Part shown: piece by piece, positions 25,803 to 34,087 of the stretch
Layout of the letters: each line of letters begins with the position of its first letter
Position numbering within the stretch: the stretch's first letter is position 1
Source of the DNA: Pseudomonas kilonensis
GTDB lineage: Bacteria; Pseudomonadota; Gammaproteobacteria; Pseudomonadales; Pseudomonadaceae
DNA length: 64,000 bases
Direction: 5' to 3'
Assembly (NCBI RefSeq): GCF_001269885.1
Contig: NZ_LHVH01000024.1
Span: forward strand, 372,001-436,000
Notes under the pieces: model-generated
The model's input: only the letters and a program-made list of their open reading frames with translations
Told to the model about the DNA's origin: nothing
Database searches by the model: none
Position numbers and translations under genes: made by a program

Positions 25803-27566
25803 ATGGTCTGGCAACAAGTCTACGATCCCTTCGGTAATACGGTGCTGTCGACGCTCCTGGCGGCGGTTCCGGTGGTGGTGATGCTGGCGTCCCTCGCGTT
25901 CTTTCATGTCAAGGCGCATCTGGCGGCGCTGTATGCCCTGGCCTCGGCGTTGCTCATTGCGATTTTCGCCTTCGGCATGCCCGCCGGCATGGCCGGGTCT
26001 GCGGCGCTTTATGGCGCCGCCAACGGGTTGCTGCCCATTGGCTGGATTGTCCTCAACATCATTTTCCTGCACCGGCTGACCACCGAGAACGGCTCATTCA
26101 AGGTCCTGCAGGACTCCCTCGCGCGCATCACCGATGACCGACGCCTGCAATTGCTGCTGATCGCCTTTTGCTTCGGTGCGTTCTTCGAAGGCGCGGCGGG
26201 CTTCGGCACGCCAGTGGCGGTGACCGGCGCGATCCTGATCGGGCTCGGGTTTTCGCCCCTGGCCGCCTCGGGCCTGGCGCTGATCGCCAACACCGCGCCC
26301 GTGGCGTTCGGTGCCCTGGGCACGCCCATCATCACCCTGGCCAAAGTCACCGGGCTGGATGAGATGGAGCTGTCGATGATGGTCGGGCGGCAGTTGCCGT
26401 TTTTTTCGGTGCTGGTGCCGTTCTGGTTGATCTGGGCCTTCGCCGGGTGGCGCAAGATGCTGGAGGTCTGGCCGGCCATCCTGGTGGCCGGTGTCAGCTT
26501 CGCCATCCCGCAGTTCCTGGTGTCGAACTACCATGGGCCAATGCTGGTGGACGTGATTGCCGCGCTGATCTCCATGGCTTGCCTCGCCGGGTTCCTCAAA
26601 GTCTGGAAGCCGGCCACGGTGCACACTTCGGCGGCGCTGTCGGGCCGGCACGATGACTCGAAAATCGAAGCGAGCGAGCAACAGCAACCGGTCGCAAGCG
26701 GCGCTTTCGCCAGCGACAACCGCCCCGCCGTGCTACGGGCCTGGATGCCATGGATCATCCTCACGGTATTCGTGTTCGCCTGGGGCACCCAGGGCTTCAA
26801 GAACATTTTCGACACCCGCCCGGCCATCGACCCGCAGACCCAATCGGCCAAGCTCGACCCCCAGGGCAAACCGATGCGCGAGGCCAACCCGATCTTCTCG
26901 CCCTTGCTGACCTTCGGCACCATCCACCAGCAGATCGAAAAAGTCCCGCCCGTGGTGCCCCAGCCTAAAACCGAGGAAGCGGTCTACAAGTTCAACTGGT
27001 TCACCGCCACCGGCAGCGGCATCTTCCTGGCGGCGATTCTCGGTGGCTTGCTGATGGGCTATTCCATCCCGCAACTGCTGCATCACTACCTGCGAACGCT
27101 CTGGGTGGTGCGCTACTCGCTGATCACCATCGTGGCGATGTTGGCCCTGGGGTTTCTCACGCGCTACTCAGGCCTGGACGCGACCATGGGCCTGGCCTTC
27201 GCCGCCACGGGCATTTTCTACCCCATGTTCGGCACCCTGCTGGGCTGGCTCGGCGTGGCCCTGACCGGCTCGGACACGGCCTCCAACGTGCTGTTCGGCG
27301 GCTTGCAACGGGTGACAGCGGAGCAGTTGGGGCTCAGCCCTGTGCTGATGGCGGCGGCCAACAGTTCCGGCGGGGTCATGGGCAAGATGGTCGACGCCCA
27401 GTCGATCGTGGTCGCCTCCACCGCGACCCGTTGGTACGGTCACGAAGGCGAGATCCTGCGCTACGTGTTTTTCCACTCGGTGGTGCTGGCGATTCTGGTG
27501 GGCGGGCTGGTGACGTTGCAGGCGTATGTGGCGCCGTTCACGCATATGGTCGTCGGCGGACATTGA
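25803..27566 (+). CDS. lldP: L-lactate permease
   Basis: A 587-residue polytopic protein of the LctP/LldP family, starting MVWQQVYDPFGNTVLSTLLAAVPVVVML. Family motifs include FEGAAGFGTPVAVTGAILIGLGF, ANTAPVAFGALGTPI and LTGSDTASNVLFGGLQRVTAEQLGLSPVLMAAANSSGGVMGKM. It imports lactate or glycolate with protons. It is somewhat longer than enteric LldP (about 550 residues) through a hydrophilic insert near residues 345-400. The start has AGAGGTGG upstream. No lactate dehydrogenase or LldR gene is adjacent. Confidence 0.93.
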   Translation: MVWQQVYDPFGNTVLSTLLAAVPVVVMLASLAFFHVKAHLAALYALASALLIAIFAFGMPAGMAGSAALYGAANGLLPIGWIVLNIIFLHRLTTENGSFKVLQDSLARITDDRRLQLLLIAFCFGAFFEGAAGFGTPVAVTGAILIGLGFSPLAASGLALIANTAPVAFGALGTPIITLAKVTGLDEMELSMMVGRQLPFFSVLVPFWLIWAFAGWRKMLEVWPAILVAGVSFAIPQFLVSNYHGPMLVDVIAALISMACLAGFLKVWKPATVHTSAALSGRHDDSKIEASEQQQPVASGAFASDNRPAVLRAWMPWIILTVFVFAWGTQGFKNIFDTRPAIDPQTQSAKLDPQGKPMREANPIFSPLLTFGTIHQQIEKVPPVVPQPKTEEAVYKFNWFTATGSGIFLAAILGGLLMGYSIPQLLHHYLRTLWVVRYSLITIVAMLALGFLTRYSGLDATMGLAFAATGIFYPMFGTLLGWLGVALTGSDTASNVLFGGLQRVTAEQLGLSPVLMAAANSSGGVMGKMVDAQSIVVASTATRWYGHEGEILRYVFFHSVVLAILVGGLVTLQAYVAPFTHMVVGGH

Positions 27567-27591
27567 TAGATAGGGACGTGAGGATGTGCTT

Positions 27592-27688
27592 TTGTGGCGA
27601 GGGAGCTTGCTCCCGCTCGGTTGCGCAGCAACCGCAAAAAACGGGGCCGCTGCGCGCCCCAGCGGGAGCAAGCTCCCTCGCCACAGGT
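27592..27688. repeat. Inverted repeat, GTGGCGAGGGAGCTTGCTCCCGCT class
   Basis: Two complementary arms of about 45 bp (TGTGGCGAGGGAGCTTGCTC... / ...GAGCAAGCTCCCTCGCCACA) around a short AACGGGGCCG core. It looks like a hybrid of the two main classes in the window: the outer GTGGCGAGG ends and a REP-like AGCTTGCTCC interior. It sits between convergent lldP and the lipoprotein gene. Confidence 0.85.
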
Positions 27689-27732
27689 GAACGCCTTCAA
27701 AACAGATTGGCGCACCTACCTTGAAAGCACGT

Positions 27733-28068
27733 TTACTGAACGCTTTTCAGCTTGACCACATCACCGGACACCGAGGTGGTGTAGCCGGTCAGGACCCAAG
27801 CCCAGAACCAGTTTTCCTGGACTTGGGTGTTGATCATGGCGTCGCCGCCCTTGGCCTTGATCGCTGCGGTCTGGGCACGCACGAAACGGTTGTTCTGGCG
27901 GATCGGGATCAGGCCAAACAGCAGCAGGCCGGTGGCCTTGGCTTCACTGTGGCCGACAACGGTGTATTGGCTGCTGTCGTATTGCTGGGTTTTCATCGCG
28001 GTACCGGTGCAACCCGCCAGGGCCAGGCCGAACAGTGCGCAGGCGACAACTTTGCTGATGTGGTTCAT
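27733..28068 (-). CDS. Small lipoprotein
   Basis: A 111-residue predicted lipoprotein: signal MNHISKVVACALFGLALAGC with lipobox LAGC (lipidated Cys20). The mature part (about 90 residues) includes GLLLFGLIPIRQNNRFVRAQTAAIKAKGGDAMINTQVQENWFWA, a pattern seen in small uncharacterised Pseudomonas lipoproteins. The residue after Cys is Thr, so it should go to the outer membrane. Function unknown. The start at 28068 is preferred over 28080 because it gives a standard signal peptide. Confidence 0.8.
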   Translation of the reverse strand: MNHISKVVACALFGLALAGCTGTAMKTQQYDSSQYTVVGHSEAKATGLLLFGLIPIRQNNRFVRAQTAAIKAKGGDAMINTQVQENWFWAWVLTGYTTSVSGDVVKLKSVQ

Positions 28069-28314
28069 TGAATACTCCATGAGAAAACGCCCGGGATCCG
28101 TCTCTCGGGCGGCGCGTACTCTAACCGATCAGCAACAAATTGACACACGATAATCCGCCCAATTCAGCGCCTGGAAGGCTCATCGCAGAGCCATCCGTCA
28201 GTTGCATCTCCAGCGAAGCAGGCCTTCGTCGATAACATGAAAACTGCGCCACGGAAGGCAGTTCTTGCCTTGACGGCCGATAGGTAACGGCCGGCCCCGT
28301 TGGAGGGTTTTATC

Positions 28315-28971
28315 ATGATTGACCTGACTGTCTGGAACATTACCCTGCCCGTGCAAACGCCGGCGCAGGTCGTGGCGACCAAAGCCATGCCGACCCTGAA
28401 AAACAAGTATTTCGACAACAACGGCCAGCGGATCGTCTTCTGGGCGCCGGTCACGGGCTCCCATACCGGTAAAAGCGAGTACCCGCGCTCGGAACTGCGG
28501 GAAACCGGCAAAGACGGCAAGTTGCGCAACTGGCGCTACAACAGCGGCACCAACACCCTCAAGGGCGAGCTGTCGGTGAACCAGGTGCCTTCCGAAGGCC
28601 GCGTGGTGGTGGCGCAGATTCACGCCAAGGATGCGCCGACACCCTTGTTGAAACTGGTGTACCGCTACGAAAAGGGCACCGGCAATATCGACGTGGAATA
28701 TCGAGTCAAGCCCAAGGACAAAAAGAGCCCGGTGATCTACACCGTGCCCAAGGTACCCTTGAACAAATCCTTCTCGTACACGCTGCAAATGGACAAGCAA
28801 GGCCAGCTCTCGGTGCTGATCGGCAACGGTGGCAAACAGGTGAAGCTGGACAAGTCCTGGCAAGGCTACGATTTCTATTTCAAGGCCGGCGTCTACACCT
28901 TGGACAACAAAGGCTATTCCAATGAAGGCGGGAAAGTGACCTACACCAAACTGAGCGTCAGTCACAAATGA
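28315..28971 (+). CDS. Polysaccharide lyase family 7 (alginate lyase-like)
   Basis: A 218-residue single-domain PL7 beta-jelly-roll lyase. All three signature motifs are visible: R-S-E-L-R (residues 58-62), Q-I-H (101-103) and Y-F-K-A-G-V-Y (188-194), which supply the catalytic Arg, Gln, His and Tyr. Family members cleave alginate by beta-elimination. No signal peptide is seen, although the ATG at 28315 follows a strong GGAGGG site, so the protein is either cytoplasmic or leaves by a route without a Sec signal. No alginate biosynthesis genes are nearby. It runs convergent to the MFS gene. Confidence 0.87.
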   Translation: MIDLTVWNITLPVQTPAQVVATKAMPTLKNKYFDNNGQRIVFWAPVTGSHTGKSEYPRSELRETGKDGKLRNWRYNSGTNTLKGELSVNQVPSEGRVVVAQIHAKDAPTPLLKLVYRYEKGTGNIDVEYRVKPKDKKSPVIYTVPKVPLNKSFSYTLQMDKQGQLSVLIGNGGKQVKLDKSWQGYDFYFKAGVYTLDNKGYSNEGGKVTYTKLSVSHK

Positions 28972-28989
28972 CTGACGCCCAGCCCTGCT

Positions 28990-30222
28990 TCAGGCCTTTG
29001 ACGGCGCAACAAGCGCCTGCTGGCCACGGAAGGTAAACAGGAAGCAGACCAACACCAGCAGCGCGAATCCGGCCGGGAACAGCCAGATGCTCTGCCAGTC
29101 ATGACCGCCGGCCACGACAAAGTGATCGGTCACCTGCCCCGCCACCCAGAAGCCGATCAGCATGCCCACACCGTAGGTCGCCAGGGTAATCAGGCCCTGG
29201 GCCGAGCTGCGAAAGCGTTCCGGTGCCTTGGCGTCGGTGTAGATCTGCCCCGAGACAAAAAAGAAGTCGTAGCAGATACCGTGCAAGGCAATGCCGGTGA
29301 ACAGCATGAACGCCAGGTCGCCGTTATTGCCGTAGGCGAACAACACATAGCGCAGCGCCCACGCCAACATGCCCACCAACAGCGCCAGCTTGATGCCGAA
29401 GCGCTGGATGAACAGCGGCAACAGCAGCATGAACAACACTTCGGACACCTGCCCGATGGCCATCTTCGCCGTGGGGTTGGTCATCCCGGTTTCGGCCAGG
29501 AACGGGTTGGCATTCTGGTAATAGAACGCCAAGGGAATGCAGATCAGGATCGAGGCGATGAAGAACACCAGGTAGCTGCGATCCTTCAACAGACCCAACG
29601 CGTCCAGCCCCAGCAGTTGCCTTACACCACCTGTGCCGGCCTGCTCCTTGAGCGGTGCCGTGGCCGGCAGCGTAAAGCTGTAGAGCCCCAGGACCAGGGA
29701 CGCGACGGCCGCCATCAGGAAGGTATTGCGCAAACCGCCTGCCGAGATCGCTTCGCGCGAATCCCAGGCGAACACAAAACTGATCACCACGCCAGCGACG
29801 ATCCAGCCAATGGTGCCCCACACCCGGATGCGCGAGAACTCCAGCGCCGGGTCGCGCATTTGCCGGAACGCCACGGAATTGACCAGGGCCAGCGTCGGCA
29901 TGTAGACCACCATGTACGCCAGCACGTACGGGTAGAACACGCTGAAATCCGCCGCCGAATACAGCTGATACAGCAACACCGCGCCGAGCAGGTGCAACAC
30001 TGCCAGGATCCGTTCGGCATTGAAGTAGCGGTCGGCGATCAGGCCAACGACAAACGGCGCAATGATCGCCCCCCACGATTGCGTGGAAAACGCCATGCCG
30101 ATCTGCCCGCCGCTGGCGCCCAGCGTGCTGGAAAGAAAAGTCCCCAGGGTGACGAACCAGCCACCCCAGATAAAGAATTGCAGGAACATCATCACGCTGA
30201 GGCGTGCGTTCATCGTGGTCAT
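28990..30222 (-). CDS. MFS transporter, nucleoside:H+ symporter (NupG/XapB-like)
   Basis: A 410-residue 12-helix permease (NARLSVMMFLQFFIWGGWFVTLGTFL, then GLIADRYFNAERILAVLH). This NupG-type N-terminus is shared by nucleoside permeases and by sugar-related relatives next to Gfo/Idh/MocA genes. Its position after the isomerase gene, on the same strand, makes sugar or glycoside uptake more likely than nucleoside uptake. The start at 30222 is chosen to exclude an Asn/Lys-rich extension; 30213 is also possible. A palindrome (CTTTTG-TTA-CAAAAG, 30267-30281) lies 45 bp upstream. Confidence 0.83.
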   Translation of the reverse strand: MTTMNARLSVMMFLQFFIWGGWFVTLGTFLSSTLGASGGQIGMAFSTQSWGAIIAPFVVGLIADRYFNAERILAVLHLLGAVLLYQLYSAADFSVFYPYVLAYMVVYMPTLALVNSVAFRQMRDPALEFSRIRVWGTIGWIVAGVVISFVFAWDSREAISAGGLRNTFLMAAVASLVLGLYSFTLPATAPLKEQAGTGGVRQLLGLDALGLLKDRSYLVFFIASILICIPLAFYYQNANPFLAETGMTNPTAKMAIGQVSEVLFMLLLPLFIQRFGIKLALLVGMLAWALRYVLFAYGNNGDLAFMLFTGIALHGICYDFFFVSGQIYTDAKAPERFRSSAQGLITLATYGVGMLIGFWVAGQVTDHFVVAGGHDWQSIWLFPAGFALLVLVCFLFTFRGQQALVAPSKA

Positions 30223-30266
30223 GACAGTCACCGTTTTATTGTTGTTCTTGTGAAAAAAACTCACCG

Positions 30267-30281
30267 CTTTTGTTACAAAAG
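30267..30281. promoter_or_regulatory. Palindrome CTTTTG-N3-CAAAAG upstream of the MFS gene
   Basis: A perfect 6+6 inverted repeat about 45 bp upstream of the MFS start. It may be an operator or the tip of a hairpin in the leader. No known regulator box is matched. Confidence 0.3.
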
Positions 30282-30290
30282 GACCTCAAC

Positions 30291-30382
30291 TGTGGGAGCA
30301 AGGCTTGCCCGCGATGGCCACGCCGCGGTCTAACCCTTGAACCGCGTTTTCGTTCATCGCGGGCAAGCCTTGCTCCCACAAT
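30291..30382. repeat. Inverted REP pair
   Basis: TGTGGGAGCAAGGCTTGCCC (left) and GGGCAAGCCTTGCTCCCACA (right) face each other across about 50 bp. They separate the isomerase gene from the MFS gene in an otherwise same-strand run, so they may limit read-through or stabilise the upstream mRNA. Confidence 0.87.
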
Positions 30383-30431
30383 GGGTTTCCTTGCCATTGG
30401 GTTTTGGCCACAGGTTTTTGGGTTGAGCCGG

Positions 30432-31511
30432 CTACCTCAACAGGCCCAACAACCGCCGATTGGAGTCTTCATCCGCCGTGACACTGGCGAAGTCATCGAA
30501 CGCCTTGCCAGTCTTGCTGATCATGTGCCGCTGGATGAACGCCGCCCCTTCCGCCGCACCCTGTTGCGAATCCTTCAGGCAGCACTCCCATTCCAAAACC
30601 GCCCAACCGCTGAAATCGTATTGGGTCAGCTTGCTGAAGATCGATTTGAAATCGATCTGGCCATCGCCCAACGAACGGAACCGCCCGGGCCGATCGACCC
30701 AGCCCTGGTAACCGCCGTACACCCCGGAGCGGGCATCGGGGCGGAACTCGGCGTCCTTGACGTGAAACATGCGAATGCGCGCGTGGTAGCGGTCGATGAA
30801 GCCCAGGTAGTCCATCTGTTGCAGCAGCAGATGGCTGGGGTCGTAGAGAATCGCCGCCCGTGGGTGATGATCGACCGCCTCCAGGAACTGTTCGAACGAG
30901 GCCCCATCGTGGAGGTCTTCGCCGGGGTGGATTTCGTAGCACAGGTCCACACCCGCTGCATCGAAGCAGTCAAGAATCGGCAACCAGCGCCGGGCCAGCT
31001 CGGCGAAACCTTGCTCCACCAGGCCCGCCGGGCGCTGCGGCCACGGGTAGAGATACGGCCACAGCAGCGCGCCGGAAAACGTCGCATGGGCCTTGAGACC
31101 CAGCCGCTGGCTGGCGCGGGCGGCCAGCTTGAGTTGCTCGATCGCCCATTCGGTCCGCGCCTGGGGCTGGCCGCGCAGATGGACCGGGGCGAAGTCGTCG
31201 AACAGCGCGTCGAACGCCGGGTGTACCGCCACCAACTGGCCTTGCAGGTGCGTCGATAACTCGCTGATCTCGACACCGGCCTGGGCACAAGTGGCCTTGA
31301 GTTCATCGCAATAATCCTGGCTCTCGGCGGCCCTAGCCAGGTCTATGTATTGCGTGCCCGATGTTGGCAGTTGAATGGCTTTGTAGCCTTGCGAAGCCGC
31401 CCACTGGGCGATGTTGGCCAGGGTGTCGAACGGTGCTTCGGCGGACATGAACTGCGCCAGGAAAATGCCTGGGCCGCGCAGGCCGCTCGGTGGTGTGTCG
31501 AGGGTATTCAC
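30432..31511 (-). CDS. Sugar phosphate isomerase/epimerase-like TIM-barrel protein
   Basis: A 359-residue xylose-isomerase-like TIM barrel. Metal-ligand segments are visible in CYEIHPGEDLHDG, ILYDPSHLLLQQMDY, RIRMFHVKDAEF and AVLEWECC. The likely start is GTG at 31509-31511: its GTGA overlaps the TGA of the Gfo/Idh/MocA gene, a coupling signature. An ATG at 31544 would overlap that gene by 37 bp. Family members epimerise or isomerise keto-sugars. Together with the oxidoreductase it probably processes a 3-keto or inositol-type sugar. Confidence 0.85.
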   Translation of the reverse strand: MNTLDTPPSGLRGPGIFLAQFMSAEAPFDTLANIAQWAASQGYKAIQLPTSGTQYIDLARAAESQDYCDELKATCAQAGVEISELSTHLQGQLVAVHPAFDALFDDFAPVHLRGQPQARTEWAIEQLKLAARASQRLGLKAHATFSGALLWPYLYPWPQRPAGLVEQGFAELARRWLPILDCFDAAGVDLCYEIHPGEDLHDGASFEQFLEAVDHHPRAAILYDPSHLLLQQMDYLGFIDRYHARIRMFHVKDAEFRPDARSGVYGGYQGWVDRPGRFRSLGDGQIDFKSIFSKLTQYDFSGWAVLEWECCLKDSQQGAAEGAAFIQRHMISKTGKAFDDFASVTADEDSNRRLLGLLR

Positions 31512-32683
31512 AGCAGGGATGCTCCGGTTTGCACGGTGGTCCACTTCGCGTCGCCACGGTGGTTGAGGAGGACGGCCTCGATGAATGCCATGCCCCGCAA
31601 GCCGGTCTCGATGCCGGGCACGCCTGGGGCGTCAGGGCCTTCGACATGGCTGCGAATGGCCTGGGCGAAATCGCCGTAGAGGTTGGCCATGGCCTCCAGG
31701 TAGCCTTCGGGATGCCCAGCCGGCAGGCGCATGCGCCGGGTCGCCGCCGCGCACAGCCACGGCTGGCCGACACCACTGCGCAGGATCCGCAGGGGTTGGT
31801 CAAAGGCGCGATGGATCAGGCTCGCCGGCTCTTCCTGGCGCCACTCCAAGGCGCCCTTGTCACCGTAGACGCGAATCTTCAGCGGGTTCTCTTCGCCGGT
31901 GCAGACCTGGCTCGCGATCAACACGCCGCTGGCACCGCCCGCCATCTTGAACAGCATCGCGGCGTCGTCATCCAATTGCCGGCCCGGGATGTGCGTACCC
32001 AAGGCGGCGCATAGCTGTTGGATAGGCTGGTCCGCGACGAACTCGGCCAGGGAAAACGCGTGGGTGCCAATGTCGCCGATGCAACCGCCCAGGCCGGACT
32101 GGCCGGGGTCGTCGCGCCACTCGGCCTGTTTATTGCCCTGGGCGGCGACATCCTGGCTGAGCCAGCCTTGGGGGTACTCGACCAGTACTTTGCGCACCTG
32201 GCCGATCACGCCCGAGCGCACCATGTCCCGGGCCTGCCACACCATGGGATAACCCAGGTAGGTGTGGGCCAGGCCGTAGAGGCAACGGCTGCCTTGCAGC
32301 ACTTCCCTGAGGGCCAGCAACTCATTGAGGTCGAGCGCGGCGGGTTTCTCGCTGAACACATGGAACCCGGCTTTCAAGGCCTGGCTGGCAATGGGTGCAT
32401 GAAGATGATTGGGCGTGACGATCACCAGCAATTCCATACGCTGATCAAGCGGCAGCAGCGCTTCGCTGTCGAGCATCTGCTGCCAGTCGTGGTAGCAACG
32501 GGACCCGGCCAGGCCCAGGGCCGCGCCGGTCTGCCGAGTGTTGTGCGGGTCGCGGCTGAAGGCGCCACAGACCAGTTCGAAACCACCGTCCAGACCCGCG
32601 GCCTGACGATGGGCCTGGCCGATGAAGGCGCCCTCTCCACCGCCGACGAAGCCCATTCTTATTTTCGGTGCTACAGGATTCAT
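31508..32683 (-). CDS. Gfo/Idh/MocA-family NAD(P)-dependent oxidoreductase
   Basis: A 391-residue dehydrogenase. The Rossmann motif is IRMGFVGGGEGAFIGQAHR, and the catalytic/cofactor EKP motif is in HVFSEKPAALDL (about residues 110-120). The C-terminal domain contains GGCIGDIGTHAFSLAEF with the active-site Asp/His pair. It oxidises or reduces a sugar or sugar acid; the substrate is not evident. It is the first gene of the run with the isomerase (GTGA overlap) and MFS permease, and its promoter region holds a perfect LacI-type operator. Confidence 0.88.
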   Translation of the reverse strand: MNPVAPKIRMGFVGGGEGAFIGQAHRQAAGLDGGFELVCGAFSRDPHNTRQTGAALGLAGSRCYHDWQQMLDSEALLPLDQRMELLVIVTPNHLHAPIASQALKAGFHVFSEKPAALDLNELLALREVLQGSRCLYGLAHTYLGYPMVWQARDMVRSGVIGQVRKVLVEYPQGWLSQDVAAQGNKQAEWRDDPGQSGLGGCIGDIGTHAFSLAEFVADQPIQQLCAALGTHIPGRQLDDDAAMLFKMAGGASGVLIASQVCTGEENPLKIRVYGDKGALEWRQEEPASLIHRAFDQPLRILRSGVGQPWLCAAATRRMRLPAGHPEGYLEAMANLYGDFAQAIRSHVEGPDAPGVPGIETGLRGMAFIEAVLLNHRGDAKWTTVQTGASLL

Positions 32684-32707
32684 CGCGATTCTCTTCCTGT
32701 CAGGATG

Positions 32708-32729
32708 ATGATGTAACCGGTTACATCAT
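32708..32729. promoter_or_regulatory. LacI-family operator between divergent genes
   Basis: A 22-bp perfect palindrome centred between 32718 and 32719, with core TGTAACCGGTTACA. The central CG step with flanking AAC/GTT is typical of LacI/GalR operators. It lies 25 bp upstream of the oxidoreductase start and about 120 bp upstream of the LacI gene, so the repressor at 32851 should control the sugar operon here. Confidence 0.8.
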
Positions 32730-32850
32730 GGCGGAAATCTAGGCTCAGTTTTCCTGCGTGTCAAACCCGATGAGGCCATGCATGAACATTTGTGAGGCGC
32801 CCAACCTGCGGTAAGCTCCCCAACCGTAGCCCCTGCCCCCTGAGGTGATT

Positions 32851-33849
32851 TTGTCCAACATTCGTGAAGTGGCCCGGCTGGCCGGTGTTTCGGTGGCCAC
32901 GGTGTCCAGAACCCTGAAATCGCCCGAACGGGTGCTTCCCGAGACGCGGGACAAGGTCAACGCGGCAGTGGAACAGGCCGGCTATCGGCCCAACCTGATG
33001 GCGGTGCAATTTCGCTCCCGGCGCACCGGCAACCTGGTGATCCTGGTGCCGGCCATCGCCAATACGTTTTTCGCCCGGGTGATCAGCGGCGCGCAGCAAG
33101 CCGCGCAGGCAGCGGGTTATCGATTGCTGCTGTGCGACACCCAGGGCCGCGCGCAGATCGAGCGGGAATTCGCCGCCCTGGTCTACGCCCACCAGGCCGA
33201 CGGGGTGATCCAGTTGCGCGCCAGCGATCCTTTCGAATCGATGCCCGCAGGCGCTGAAAGCCTGCCGCTGGTCAACGCCTGCGAAGTGGTCAAGCACGCC
33301 CCCTACCCGACCATCAGCCTCGACAACCGCGCCGCCGCCCAGGCCATGACCGAGCATCTGATCGGCCTCGGCCATCGCCGCATCGGCATCATCAAGGGGC
33401 CACGCAGCAGCCCGTTGACCCTGGACCGCGTGGCCGGCTACCAGGATGCCCTGAACCAGGCCGGTATCGCCGTCGACCCAAGCCTGATCTGCCATGGCGA
33501 CTTCACCTTGAAGGCCGGCGACGATGGCGCCGGCGCGATGCTGGAGCAAGCCGACCGTCCCAGCGCGCTGTTCTGTGAAAACGACGAGATGGCCATCGGC
33601 GCGCTCAGGCGCATCAAGCAGATGGGCCTGCGGGTGCCCGAGGATATTTCCCTGGTGGGTTTTGACGACATCCCGTTCGCCGCCTATTGCGACCCGCCCC
33701 TGACCACCATTTCGCAGCCTGCCGAAGCGTTTGGGCAAAAAGCGGTGGAGATGCTGATTGCCTTGATCGAGAAAAAGCCGATTGCCGAGCGGCATGTGGT
33801 GTTGCCGTTTGAGTTGACGGTGCGTGGCAGTACGGCGCCCCTTGCATAA
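32851..33849 (+). CDS. LacI-family transcriptional repressor
   Basis: A 332-residue LacI/GalR regulator. The HTH and hinge read IREVARLAGVSVATVSRTLKSPERV...AVEQAGYRPN, followed by a periplasmic-binding-like effector domain (TGNLVILVPAIANTFFARVISG...VGFDDIPFAAYCDPPLTTI). The most likely start is TTG at 32851, preceded by TGAGGTG at suitable spacing. A GTG two codons earlier (32845) lies within that Shine-Dalgarno. The divergent Gfo/Idh-isomerase-MFS genes and the operator at 32708-32729 make it their repressor, with an unknown sugar inducer. Confidence 0.9.
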   Translation: MSNIREVARLAGVSVATVSRTLKSPERVLPETRDKVNAAVEQAGYRPNLMAVQFRSRRTGNLVILVPAIANTFFARVISGAQQAAQAAGYRLLLCDTQGRAQIEREFAALVYAHQADGVIQLRASDPFESMPAGAESLPLVNACEVVKHAPYPTISLDNRAAAQAMTEHLIGLGHRRIGIIKGPRSSPLTLDRVAGYQDALNQAGIAVDPSLICHGDFTLKAGDDGAGAMLEQADRPSALFCENDEMAIGALRRIKQMGLRVPEDISLVGFDDIPFAAYCDPPLTTISQPAEAFGQKAVEMLIALIEKKPIAERHVVLPFELTVRGSTAPLA

Positions 33850-33857
33850 CCAGGAAC

Positions 33858-33993
33858 CTGTGGCGAGGGGATTTATCCCCGTTGGGCCGCGAAGCGGACC
33901 TGAAACCTGATGCTCCGGTGTGTCAATTTGATTGGGTTGTTCATTAATGGGGCCGCTTCGCGGCCCAGCGGGGATAAATCCCCTCGCCACAAA
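33858..33993. repeat. Long inverted repeat, GTGGCGAGGGGATTTATCCCC class
   Basis: Arms TGTGGCGAGGGGATTTATCC... and its inverse ending CCCTCGCCACAA, each with an inner hairpin (GGGCCGC/GCGGACC left, GGGCCGC/GCGGCCC right), around about 45 bp of unique sequence. It follows the LacI gene and precedes the TRAP operon promoter. Confidence 0.88.
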
Positions 33994-34087
33994 ACCTCCT
34001 GACCACGGCTTTACTCGCCATCACCCGCGTTTGAACTACAGTGGAAGAACTCTGCATAAAGCCATAACAAGACGGAGAGGTCCCCCC

